This document shows positions 35,427 to 45,732 of a stretch of DNA of 64,000 nt, piece after piece. Both the position numbers and the translations under genes were made by a program. This DNA comes from Ipomoea triloba (taxonomy: Eukaryota > Streptophyta > Magnoliopsida > Solanales > Convolvulaceae). Numbering within the stretch: position 1 is the stretch's first letter; each line of letters opens with the position of its first letter. The stretch lies in NCBI RefSeq assembly GCF_003576645.1, contig NC_044917.1, positions 20,661,523 through 20,725,522 of the forward strand, in the 5' to 3' direction. The notes beneath the pieces were generated by a model, which worked only from the letters and a program-made list of their open reading frames with translations, ran no database searches and was not told the DNA's origin.

Positions 35427-35700
35427 TTAAAAATACGCAAGGTTAAACTATTTTGTTTAAGGAATCCATACAGGAATGGAATTGAATAAAATATTTCATT
35501 AATTTCCGTGTATAATAAAGAATGGAATCATATTTTGAATATTTTGTCAATTTTAGCCATAAATAAGGAATGATAAAGAATAATAAGGAATGCTAGAATT
35601 TTTGATAAGGAATTATAATATAATATTATGTTGACCGATTTCAAAACTTTTGTACTAAAATGAGCGGGAAAGCTAGCACTTCTATTAAGTGTTTCCAATT
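35383..35700. repeat. TA tract and second copy of the array flank
   Basis: From 35405 the sequence repeats 32090-32300 (AAACTATTTTGTTTAAGGAA, GTTGACCGATTTCAAAA, GAGCGGGAAAGCTAGCACTT). It carries an extra insertion of short GGAATGATAAAGAATAATAA-type repeats near 35565. Confidence 0.8.
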
Positions 35701-36655
35701 CTAACAAGTAACTAAAATTATTATGACACTCCAATTCTAACAAGTAACTAAAATTATTGGTTTTCAAAAAAATATAGATAAACTATAAGATGTAAAATAA
35801 ATTTTGTCAAACTTAACTCAAATCTCACTATTATCTTAAAACGCACCCAAAATACTAGAATCGTAAAAGAAAGATTATGTTTTAGAGATTTTTTTTTTGG
35901 GTTTTTGTTGAGCCATAACTGAAGAGTGAGAAGAGGAAAAAAAAACTGGCGACCACCCAATGCTCCCAGCAAGTGCATACAATGCATGCACAATGCGCAC
36001 AAGCGTTTTTTTTTTTTTTTTTTTTTTAACTCATACCAAATACCTACATAGCGTAAACACCCCATCTCTCTCATCTCTTCTCCATCTAGAAAATAAAAAA
36101 ATCTGACCAAAAATTCAAAAAACACCAATCGGTGATGATCTGACTTAAGAATTAGCCAACACAAAGAATAATGCAAAGTTTTCACATGCTTATTTTCATT
36201 TTAATAATAGTCTGTAAGGAGTTTTAAGTAGTTAATAAACTATAATCAATGTATAGAGGAATTGAAGTCCCATCAACATATACAAATGATATTTTTTATA
36301 AAAACATATATTACAAATTTCTTAATTTTGATAAAAAAAAAATTGAAGTAATAAAGATGAGTCAAAATAGGGCTACAACCCACATGCTACTGTCCATAAG
36401 AAACAACACTGTCTTTGAACCATGTTTGGTTGTTGAGAGTTATTTTACTTTTAAATTAGTACTACCAATAGAAGCCCCAACTTGTCATCAGATAAGTTAA
36501 CAAACCCACAGTTTTGAAATCAAACAAAAACATTTCCAAAAACAATTAACATTAAACAAACTAAAAAAAAAATTGTTGCCATTCTCTAATGTCATGTTCT
36601 GCACCAACCAAACCATTAAAATAGTCACCGACCTATCCTATAAAAATATGACTGG
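35701..36655. other. Intergenic, nothing recognised
   Basis: AT-rich with a T-run at 36006-36027. Open frames of up to 143 codons occur on the minus strand but start in low-complexity sequence and show no family signature. Confidence 0.4.
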
Positions 36656-36840
36656 TGGGACAACCCAAAGTTGGTCTGGTTTAGTAATCACAAGATTTCA
36701 AGTTTTACTTTTGATGAAAGCGGCCTATTAACCGTCTTAGTTTGAGTTGGTCAACAATGAACAATCTAGGCTCGTTTATATCCTCGTGGTCATTTTTCTG
36801 CTAAGGTCACAAGACAGGGTTTACCTTTACATACCTTTTA
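36656..36840 (+). mobile_element. SINE-like copy, diverged
   Basis: A B-box-like AAGATTTCAAGTTTTACTT is followed by CCGTCTTAGTTTGAGTTGGT and CTCGTGGTCATTTTTCTGCT. The same order of blocks is seen in the intron SINE at 2902-3087. I found no clear target duplication. Confidence 0.5.
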
Positions 36841-37793
36841 AATAGTGGCTGCAGATTTCTCAATCATTATTACATGGACCATAGTCCACACACCACAAAT
36901 AAAAAGTACTTTATTTGTGTGCATAAAGTACATTATTTTATATATTATCAAATAATGTACATTCAATAAAAAACAATATACTTTTAGTATATTAAAAATT
37001 TATTTTATATTCATGGTCCACACAATAATTTGACCAGATGTCAGTAGTCAACAAAAAAAATGGCTTGTGTGATAATGTGTTGTTTCACATACAGAGCCAG
37101 CAACTGTGATTTGTCTTCAACCAAGATGTTCTGCAATTCACATAAATCTGATACCAAGACATTGTCTGGGGCATCAGTTTAGGAAAGCATGAAATAGTTT
37201 TCCAACAGTGAGTCAATAGAGACAGCTATTCAAGTATATATATATATGGAGACATGCATGATGTGTATCTCTTGTTCATGGCAGGTTCGTAGTATGACTG
37301 CATTCAGCTTCACAATTCTGAATTCACATATAGGTAGGCAGGAAAAAACATTTTCAAATGGTATGACTGGTACAAATTAAAGAAAGCATCCATCTTTTTC
37401 ATCAGTTTCAGATAGTTGAATGAAAGGGAACTGAAACACTTGTGTTTTTATTGCTTACATGGCTATGGCTGTACAGCTCATATGGTTGTACAAATTAAAA
37501 TCTAACCTAAGGGTTCAGGGAATCTGAACCAGCTTGAGATGAAAGAATGGATGGATCTCATTACATTTTTGCTAAAGAATGAAAGAATATAATCATCAGG
37601 TTAGGAATTAATAAGGTTCTATAACCTCTAGTTTGATCTCTCTACTTTGATGTGAACCCGAGTTTCCATGTTTTGTGTGTCCTTTAATTAGCTGGAAACT
37701 GGGGTGAGAAAGTGGATCATCAGAGTCATAGACAGACAAGCAAGTTCCTCTGATCTTCGATATGATCTTCTGCGGGCTAGCTATAATCCTGAT
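36841..37793. other. Intergenic, with a short inverted-repeat block
   Basis: At about 36860-37035 an AT-rich block lies between TGGACCATAGTCCACAC and TATTCATGGTCCACACAATA, suggesting a MITE. The rest, up to the Nudix stop codon, probably includes the 3' UTR of that minus-strand gene. No other signal. Confidence 0.4.
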
Positions 37794-37920
37794 TCAAGAA
37801 CTCTATGGAACAGCTTAATTGTTCTTGGTTCTTCATTTCTATGCAGACTGTGGGATCCTCAAGAATTCAATGGAACAGCAGCTTGTTCGGGGATCTTCAT
37901 TTCTGTGATGCAGACTTTGA
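37794..37920. repeat. About 60-bp tandem duplication at the Nudix 3' end
   Basis: Two copies of a CAAGAACTCTATGGAACAGC / CAAGAATTCAATGGAACAGC segment each run on to TTCATTTCT...GCAGACT. The stop codon at 37839 lies in the downstream copy, so the duplication helps define the protein's C-terminus. Confidence 0.8.
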
Positions 37921-39473
37921 GCTACAATGCTGAGGGGTTCATCACTCACCAAGATCTCTATCAGTAACTGATGATGATGATGAGGCTCTTCCACCTTTCT
38001 TTTCAGACTCTGAGCTAAACTACTGCCACTGCTTTGCTCCTCCTTGCTCGTCGTCAACACTTCTATCCAATAACCTTCTTCCTCAGCTACAACGTCGTTC
38101 ATCAACATTTCATCCTCCTTTTTCTGCACACTCTCACCAACAACACTACTCATTCTCATTTCTTGTTTGCTGTTCCCTTGCACACTCACACTTTGGGCCA
38201 AAATTTCAATGCTTGGCTCTAATTCAATATTCCTCAGCATTTGTTCTGTCACCATGCCATTTCTTGCCTCAATATTCTCATCATCATCTTCTTCTTCATC
38301 TTCTTGTTGTTGAAGGGTAAGCTGAGAAACCAAGAGATCCAAAGCTTCCTTCATCCATGGATGAAAGCATACTTCCATGGCTTCCCTATACGACACCTGA
38401 AAAAATCAACATCATCACTTGTTCGTTCTTGCACGTACTACTGGAAAATAAAATATAATCCCCGGGATGGGATCAAATTAGAACAGAAATAATGATACCC
38501 ATGCTCGTTGGCGAACATCTTTCTCAGGCCAATCGTCAAGCTCCTCCACAACAATCAAAGGCAGCATGAACCCCTCATGTAATACTCCTAGGCTCTTGCT
38601 CTTAAAAAACCATTTGCCTAAACAACTCTGCAATATAATAATTAACATAAGATCGATCGATCAGACAATATAATGAAACAAAAGTAAACATGAAACCTTA
38701 ATTAGTGTATATATGTGTGCTTACCCCAACCTCTCCATATATTCCAGCCTCCTCAAAGGTTTCTCGAAGCGCTGCTTCTTCCAAAGATTCATCCTGTTCC
38801 CAACCACCCTATTCATTCCAAGATTGAACATGAAGATGTCAATTATGGAGGGAAAGTAAGGAATCAGACAATTCAATTCCAAATTCAAGAACCATAACTT
38901 TGAATCCTATTAAAAAAACCAACATGGGGTGGGGGTTCATGTAGTTCGATCTACCTTAGGAAACATCATCCTTGGACTTTTCTGAGAGCTGACCAGAAGG
39001 AATTCCAGATCATCAACTAGGGGGGCCCCATCAATAATGGACTTGCCTTCCCTGTATCTGTACGGAATGCAGCTGCATCATACAACATTGCACCAACAAA
39101 TGTCAATAATCATTAATACCTCAAAAAGGGATGGATTATCATATATACTTTAGTTTGGATTTGAATTACTGTTCTTTTATCCCACCCTTTTCTTGCATTT
39201 AATCACTAATAAACTTACTCAAGCCAAATAAAAATCTCAACTTTTTCCTTAAATTTTAAAAACCCAGATGAGAATTCAACCTTGATTTTCCCCTCACCCA
39301 CAGAAAGATATTTCTCCTAATTCAATTTTAAAAAAAAAAATCAAGAAAACCCAAAAGTTAAAGTGAAGAACATGGTATACATACCCAACAACCTGGCGAC
39401 AACCTTGAACATTATACCTCTGCAAGTCCCTCCCAGTACGAGAACACATAGAATCCACCTTGGTGAGTTTCAT
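37839..39473 (-). CDS. Nudix hydrolase, 5 exons, 325 aa, long C-terminal extension
   Basis: Exons: 39473-39385, 39072-38955, 38808-38725, 38627-38499, 38396-37839; GT/AG borders, phases agree, 978 nt. Start MKLTKVDSMCSRTGRDLQRY. GCIPYRYREGK and VDDLEFLLVSSQ precede the Nudix box G-x5-E-x7-R-E-x2-E-E-x-G-I at residues 70-92, read from GGWEQDESLEEAALRETFEE; all metal-binding Glu residues are present. VRQRAW, EAMEVCFHPWMKEALDLLV follow, as in plant NUDT4/12/13/16/17/18/21 proteins, which hydrolyse nucleoside polyphosphates; the substrate here is unknown. Those proteins usually end soon after WMKEAL. This one runs on for about 160 residues, acidic (EEDEEEDDDE), with HHHHQ and repeated AQS motifs. 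No clear targeting peptide. Confidence 0.9.
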
Positions 39474-39834
39474 ATCTTATTTTTTGGCACAAACCTGAAA
39501 CCCCCTTGCTTCCTCAGAACAAAATATTAAGGTTTATTAACAGACAACAAAAGAAGAAGAAGAAAGACTCAAAGAAATGATCTGAAGAGAAGTTTTGAGG
39601 TTTTGGGTGTCTGTCATGAACTGTAGTAGAGCTAAATTAGGAAATTTGGTCGAAAGTTTTATGGGATGGATGAACTACAAATGTTTGTGATATCTTGTTT
39701 TTGCTGCTCTATCTGCTACGAAGCCTGAGGAGAGGGTGTGTCTACTCCTTTAATAAGCATCACAGACCCCCGGGAATACAGCGTGGGGTTGGGCGTGTGG
39801 GCTTAGCCTGGGGTCAATCATTACTTTATTATTA

Positions 39835-39876
<42 letters not shown>

Positions 39877-40311
39877 AATTATTAATTCCGAAGTATTATT
39901 ATCATTATTTTATTATTTATCTTTAATGGGGGTTGTATTTTCTGGGAAGGAGGTTGCCGGTTGCATGTTGGACCACATACGAGAGAGTATACACGGCGCG
40001 GTCAGTAAGTACATTACAAAATTTTCAATTTACCTCCAATTTTTTAGGTACCATTTTTTTTACTTTTAAATGAGTTTTCTTGACTTCTCACGTGTCAGAT
40101 ATTAATTTTACAAAAACTTTTTAAAATATAATGGAATAATTTTTAGGGAAAATTGTGAGTTTGGTTCTTGAGTTTTAATCAAGTTTCGACTCAGTCCTTA
40201 AGATATAACCGTATCTGAGTTCACTCCCTCAATTATTTGCAAAGTGGCGAGTTTAGTCCCAGATCGTTAAATTTGACCAAAAATAAAAAATATTTAAAAT
40301 TTGAGGGTAAA
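39474..40311. other. Upstream region of the Nudix gene
   Basis: It should contain the promoter of the minus-strand gene; I see no decisive TATA box. An (ATT)n tract lies at 39822-39905. From about 40150 the text (TTTCGACTCAGTCCTTAAG) looks like repetitive intergenic DNA. Confidence 0.4.
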
Positions 40312-41225
40312 GTAGGAAATTCACATTTTATTCTCTTTATTATATCAAAATCACTTTCACAACATTATTTTTAATTTCATAGTCTCTTATTTCAAGATTC
40401 TTCAATTCTAAAAGCATTTCAACAACTTTAATATGACTTGTTAGAAACCAGACTCTTGTATAACAAACTTAAGACTTAGCACAAATAAAGAAACACTTGA
40501 TCATTATCTTCAAGCGTGTGAAACACATTATCCTAACAATTTTTTATTTTCTTTACTAAGCAACAAATGTAATCAAACCAGAACTTTTGAGATACAAAAT
40601 AATGTCAAATTTCTCAAGTTGCTTTTATGATAAGTTTACTAACGGAATAACTTGAGATTTTTAGTATGTAAAAAATAATTATTCCGTATGCACTAGTTTA
40701 GTCAATAATCATTTTTAGAATTTTCATAACTGAGTCTCAGGTCCTCATTCATTACTCTAGTTTTTAAAAAGACAGAGGAGGTGATAGACATACAAAATAT
40801 AATTTTCATATATTGTCATGATATATGATTCGTGATTAAGTTACTGCAGAGCTTACGAAAGAATTTTACGTACTAAAAATCTCAAGTTACTCCCTTAGTG
40901 AATTTGTCATAAAAATAACCTGAGAAATTTGACATCTTTTTGTATTTCAAAAGTTACGGTTTGATTATCTTTGATGTTTTGTAAGAGAAATCATAAGCTT
41001 TTAAGATGGTGTGTTTCACACGCCTAAAGATAATGATCAAGTGTTTCTTTGTCTGTACTAAGTCTTAAATTTGTTATACGAGAACCAGGTTCCTAACAAG
41101 TGATATTAAAATTATTGAAATGCTTTTAGAATTGAAGAATCTTGAAATAAGAGTCTAAGAAGTTAAAAATAATGTTGTGAAGGTGATTTTGATATAATAA
41201 AGAGAATAAAATGTGAATTTCCTAC
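40312..41225. mobile_element. Foldback element, about 0.9 kb, arms near 380 bp
   Basis: The left arm (about 40312-40690) begins GTAGGAAATTCACATTTTAT. The right arm (about 40856-41225) ends ATAAAATGTGAATTTCCTAC, its reverse complement. Internal pairs confirm this, such as AAGAAACACTTGATCATTAT against ATAATGATCAAGTGTTTCTT. A spacer of about 165 bp separates the arms. There is no coding region. No clear target duplication was found. Confidence 0.88.
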
Positions 41226-41821
41226 TTTTTAAATTTCCTATCTTTGCATGTATTTTAGCATGTTTTGTCTTTCTTTTAAGTCTTTCACGGTGTATCTATT
41301 TCATAATGTCAAAAGTATCTATTTTCCCTAAACCTATATTCTATAATAAGTTGATTTGTTCTTTTTATGAGCTTATGTGGTATTCATTACTTGATGCTCT
41401 ATGTGATTGTCTGAATCACTCGTTTTTCAAAACCCCTTTCAATTTTGGATCTTTGAATGATGACTGCGATTGCCAGGAGTTAGATTAGTTTAGTTTCTTT
41501 TTGTACTTAGCTCCTAGGTTGTTGATCCATTTTCCTAGTTTGATTATTTATGATGTAGACTTTTATTATGATGTTTCCGCTGTTTTGTTGGTGCTTAGAC
41601 ACTGGGGTCTAAGAACCCCTTTGATTTAGACTACTTTTGGTTGGATTAGACTTTAGCTTAGCTAGGTAGTTAGACTTGTATGTTTGGCTACGACGGTAGC
41701 ACCCCCGATGTGCTAGTTGGTAGAATCTGATGTTTTGAAAGTTAATGCTTAATCATTATTTTTATGATTTAGAATTCTTATTACCCTAGGCTTGAATGTG
41801 TTAAAATCGAGAGTGTTACAT
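41226..41821 (+). repeat. Probable gypsy LTR remnant
   Basis: The end reads ATCGAGAGTGTTACA, as LTRs of the TGTAACACCC...GTGTTACA type end. The sequence meets the CACTA remnant at 41822. The start is not clear; the foldback may have inserted into it. ORF-like frames here have no family signature. Confidence 0.45.
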
Positions 41822-42070
41822 TCACAGAAATGAGCAATTCATAATGGCATGCCAAGGAAAACAAGTATTTTATGTTAGTGATCTTTGTGATAAAAAATGG
41901 TCAGTTATTCTTCATGGGAAGAGACAAATTACTGGAGATGAAAATTAAGATGTTGAAGAAATACCACCATTTTCTTCAAGTTTATTGCCGGTTATTGTGG
42001 ATAATAAGATAGATGAAGTGCATGCATCACAGGATGATCATCACAAAGGGATATGGAATCATTGATTATT
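41822..42070 (+). pseudogene. CACTA TNP2-type transposase C-terminal fragment
   Basis: The frame reads EQFIMACQGKQVFYVSDL, then CDKKWSVILHGKRQITGD, before a TAA. This matches the DUF4216-type C-terminal region of plant CACTA (En/Spm) transposases, where a QAKQVFYV..P...W.VV motif is standard. Only about 80 codons remain, cut on the left by the LTR remnant. The next CACTA gene follows after the insertion at 42144-42988. Confidence 0.65.
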
Positions 42071-42099
42071 TCAAATAATGCTTTAAGTTCTTATTGTGT

Positions 42100-42103
<4 letters not shown>

Positions 42104-42143
<40 letters not shown>
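42104..42143. repeat. (TA)n microsatellite, left flank of the small MULE
   Basis: Pure TA repeats directly abut the element end; a second tract (42989-43015) abuts the other end. Confidence 0.95.
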
Positions 42144-42146
<3 letters not shown>

Positions 42147-42988
42147 CGCGTTCTGGTGCGTACTGGCCGCCCAGGAGAGAACTGCGGACGAATCACAACG
42201 CGCCACGTGTCCGGAATGTAGTTGCATATAACATTATAACTAGGTCCACGTAATGTTATAACTAGGTGCACATAGGTGCACCCATGTGCATAAATGCTAA
42301 CAAGGTAAATTACTTGCACCTGTAAGTGAAAATAGGTGCACACGTGCAAGTAAAATGTATTACAAGTGCAAGTAAATTGTACAATGAGCATCAATACTAA
42401 GTGTACCTAATGTTATAACTAGGTGCACCTAATGTTATAACTAGGTGCACCAAATGTTATAACTAGGTGCACATAGGTTGCACCCAGGTGCATGAATATT
42501 AACAAAGTAAATTACTTGCACAAGTACAGTGCAAGTAAAATGTATTGCAAATGCAAGTAAAATATATTACAGGTGCAAGTGTATTGTACATTGAGCATCA
42601 ATACTAAGTGTACCTAATGTTATAACTAGGTGCACCTAGATTGTACCAGGTGCATGAATATTAACAAGGTAAATTACTTGCATTTGTAAGTGAAAATATT
42701 TGCGAAAATAGATGCATGAATATTAATAAGTTAAATTACTTGCACTTGTAAGTGAAAATATGTGCGAAAATAGGTGCACTTATAAGTGAAACTAGGTGCA
42801 CTTGTAAGTGAAACTAGGTGTACTTGTAAGTGAAATTAGGTGCACCAAAGTTCCAGTTATTTACGAAAATGCCACCGCGTCTTTTTTTTTTTTTGAAATT
42901 GCATCTGATTCGTTGATCTGGACATGTGGACGGTTGTGAAGCGTTCTCATTTCTTACCTGGGCGACAGTACGCACGAGAGTGCAAGCC
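42144..42988. mobile_element. Non-autonomous MULE derivative, 845 bp
   Basis: The left end is GATCGCGTTCTGGTGCGTAC, then TGGCCGCCCAGGAGAGAACT. The reverse complement of the right end is GGCTTGCACTCTCGTGCGTA, then CTGTCGCCCAGGTAAGAAAT. The inside is packed with diverged repeats of ATAACTAGGTGCACCTAATG and ACTTGCACTTGTAAGTGAAA. The same subterminal repeats and TIR are found beside the MULE ending at 57077, so this is a deletion derivative of that family. Confidence 0.85.
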
Positions 42989-44262
42989 TATATATATATA
43001 TATATATATATATATAATCATTTTCTAATAATTTTTCTTTTTAAACATGCATATGGATTCATCAAATGATCCTACTAATGATAGTACTACTCGGGGTACT
43101 AGTTCTACTCAAAATAGTGATACTACTACTAAGACGAGAGGTGTGACTCATATGAAAAAAGTCATTCTAGGGTGTGCTACTTCAGGGAAAAAGGCAGTTC
43201 AAGTTGGGTCAACCGGCACGGAATTTAAAAGTTATGTTGCATTAGTGTGACGTGTTAACATCCGGATCACAATAGAGTCATGGCCTAAGGTCCCAGTGGA
43301 GACTAAGGACCTTATTTGGGAAGATATTCTGGTAACTTTTTTTTTAGATTTAGATTTATATATATAAAATAATTTAATATAATTACATTTTTTACTAATA
43401 AATAATCTTTTTTTTTGCAAAGTACTTATGATATTCCCATCACAGATGATATGAAGGAGTGTTGGATGCAATATGTGGGTCAACGGTGAAAAGATTTTAA
43501 AAAAAAAATTGTTCAACAGGTACATACAATTAGTCCTGCATCTCCTCCACGTAGACACGAAATGTGGAAGAGGGCAAGAATGGATAATTCGTGAAATTTT
43601 CGCACTGAAGCGACTAGAGTGGTCGCAGAAAAAAATGGTAAGTTATAATTTTCTACGTTAATAGGTATGTTGAACAAAATGGACAAAATATAATAGTAAT
43701 TATTGCGTTAGGAAGACAAAATATATTGTCTGTTGCGCTAGATACTGATGAGCATCTTGGGCGTGTTAGAGGCATGTGAAGAGGACATGGCATAAAAAGT
43801 GTATTTGGTCATGTAAGGCATCGTCCTCAAACGCCTACAGATCAGAAGAAGTTAAACAAATAGTTGATTCTGATGTTGCTGCTGTTGAAACACGATTTAA
43901 AGCACGAATTGCTGAGATGTTGAAACAATTTAACAATATTCAGACTCCTCTTCAGCAAGCTGCGCAATCAAGGCAAGATGATGGCATATGTGAGCATGTT
44001 GCGCCTCAAAGATGATAGTAAGAAAGCTATTTCACAAACCCTTTTGCTGATTTACTGGCTGTAAGTAATTGTTTATAGTTAATCTTATTATTATTATTAT
44101 TTATTAAAAACATTTTCTATGATTCTTCATTAATTAATGCAGTTATGAGCATGATGCCTATTGTACTTGAGAGACCCTATTAGACGTTCAGTCGCATTTG
44201 GGATAGCTTACACTGGTGGACAAGTTCATGGGGTTGCACTAAATGTCGATCAAATGAAGGCC

Positions 44263-44366
44263 CTACTAGTGAAGTTTAGCTTTTAGGTGTTGCATTTCAA
44301 CACTCTATTTTTTTGAGTACTACTAGTGAAGTTTAGCTTTTAGGTGTTGCATTTCAACACTCTATT
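44263..44366. repeat. 57-bp tandem duplication
   Basis: CTACTAGTGAAGTTTAGCTT and the following GTTGCATTTCAACACTCTAT occur twice, 57 bp apart. The second copy ends at the SINE insertion point. Confidence 0.85.
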
Positions 44367-44541
44367 TTTTTTTAGTACTACTGACTCTGCTACAATGTAG
44401 TATCTGTTCATAGCTACTTTCTCAACCTAATGACGCACAAAGAGTCAACAGTTGCCTCCATTGAGGCTCGAACCCACTCCTATCATCCATGTGGGAGTGT
44501 TAATCGGGACACCGGATGCCACTAGACCACAAGGTCTTTGG
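44367..44541 (-). mobile_element. tRNA-derived SINE, 175 bp
   Basis: A perfect 12-bp duplication CAACACTCTATT (44355-44366, 44542-44553) flanks it. On the minus strand it starts GCCAAAGACCTTGTGGTCTA, contains an A-box-like GTGGTCTAGTGGCA and a B-box GGGTTCGAGCC, and ends in an A-run (T-run on the plus strand). Confidence 0.85.
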
Positions 44542-45257
44542 CAACACTCTATTATTTGGCTAAAGAAGCTGGTAGAGTTATGTAATCAAGTTGATAAGGT
44601 ATGTACACTATAAATATTTGTATTCTAAAATAGTATATAATTTAGTTTTTTTAAAATAATAATTGTTACTTATATTAAAATGCATAGTTAAAAGGAAAGA
44701 CCAAATTGACTTTTGAATCAGTTGTGGAATCTCATCATCATGAATTGACTTTAACTAATCCGAATTCTTTGAGTAGTCCATGGAAAAAGGTATACAAAAT
44801 TGCTTGTAGTCTTGAACACAATCTTGCAATATTGATTATGAGTTACAACTTAAGAGTCTAGAGATTGTGCGTTTCTTGAATATGGAGACCTTAGATATTT
44901 CTCTTTTAGTTCTTTTTTTTTAAAAGATTTTTTTAGTTCTTTATAATGTAATATGTTTTTAGTATTATTTGTTCATAATAGTTTGAATTTTATTTATCAT
45001 AATTATTAGTAGTAATTTATATGAGTGGTTTTGATTGTGAATAAGGGTATTTATAAAGATTTTGGTTTGACATCAAAATCCATGTATGACTTTTTAGAGT
45101 CCAAATTGGATTCAACCAAAAATGACTTCTATAAATGAGAGGATAACGTATATAAATGGCATCATGCAATATGGGAAGAAAAATTACTATTTAGCCCATA
45201 TATTCTCAAGTAAGTATTGATTACGTTTTAAATACAATACCTTATATATAATATACT

Positions 45258-45260
<3 letters not shown>

Positions 45261-45299
<39 letters not shown>
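45261..45299. repeat. (TA)n microsatellite, left flank of the 6.3-kb MULE
   Basis: About 39 bp of TA repeats ending at the first base of the element. The right flank is the long TA/TG tract at 51643-51925. Confidence 0.95.
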
Positions 45300-45301
<2 letters not shown>

Positions 45302-45732
45302 CATGCGTTCACGTGCGAACGGCTCGCCCAGGTAAGAAATAGGAACAAATTCAGGTCGATGATCGACTTTCATCCAACGGTAGTAGTTGCTCAGGATTTT
45401 TCGCGTCTAGCTGGCGGTAAGGGGTTTCTTTTCTTTTTGCTTTTTATTTCCTAATATGTTATTTCCTAATCCGTTAATGCTATTCGTTAAACACCTCATG
45501 TGATCGCGTAGGCGCCCCAATTCTTCCTTACAAAATTCATCGTCGAACTACAGGTATGAGTGTGTTGATCGTGCAAGAGTTATAGTTCTTGTTTCGCATA
45601 GGCATCACAATTCTTCCTTACTAATTTCTTCGGCCAACAACAGGTCTGAGTTTGTTGATCGCGTAGGAGTTTCCGGTTGGTGTTTACCAATTTCAAATTC
45701 TTCATCGATTGCTGTTGGCTTATACGATCGCA

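Larger units (their letters stand above)
43047..45240 (+). pseudogene. CACTA-associated ORFs: Transposase_24-like and ULP-like parts
   Basis: From 43047, TRGVTHMKKVI, then VPVETKDLIWEDI, DMKECWMQYVGQ and later GRVRGM..GHGIKSVFGH match the plant Ptta/En/Spm (Transposase_24) protein that accompanies CACTA transposases. Further exons follow: VKQIVDSDVAAVETRFKARI (43850-43990), RSVAFGIAYTGGQVHGVALN (44190-44260) and SKSMYDFLESKLDS (about 45070). Stops and frameshifts are frequent. The reading continues at 51960 beyond the inserted MULE. A SINE lies inside at 44367-44541. Confidence 0.65.

Noticed and set aside
35754..36185. 143-codon minus-strand frame
   Set aside because: Crosses a poly-T/poly-A run encoding a Lys string, has no family signature and no conserved motif.
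41213..41488. 91-codon hydrophobic frame
   Set aside because: Starts inside the foldback arm and ends in LTR-like sequence; composition only reflects T-rich DNA.
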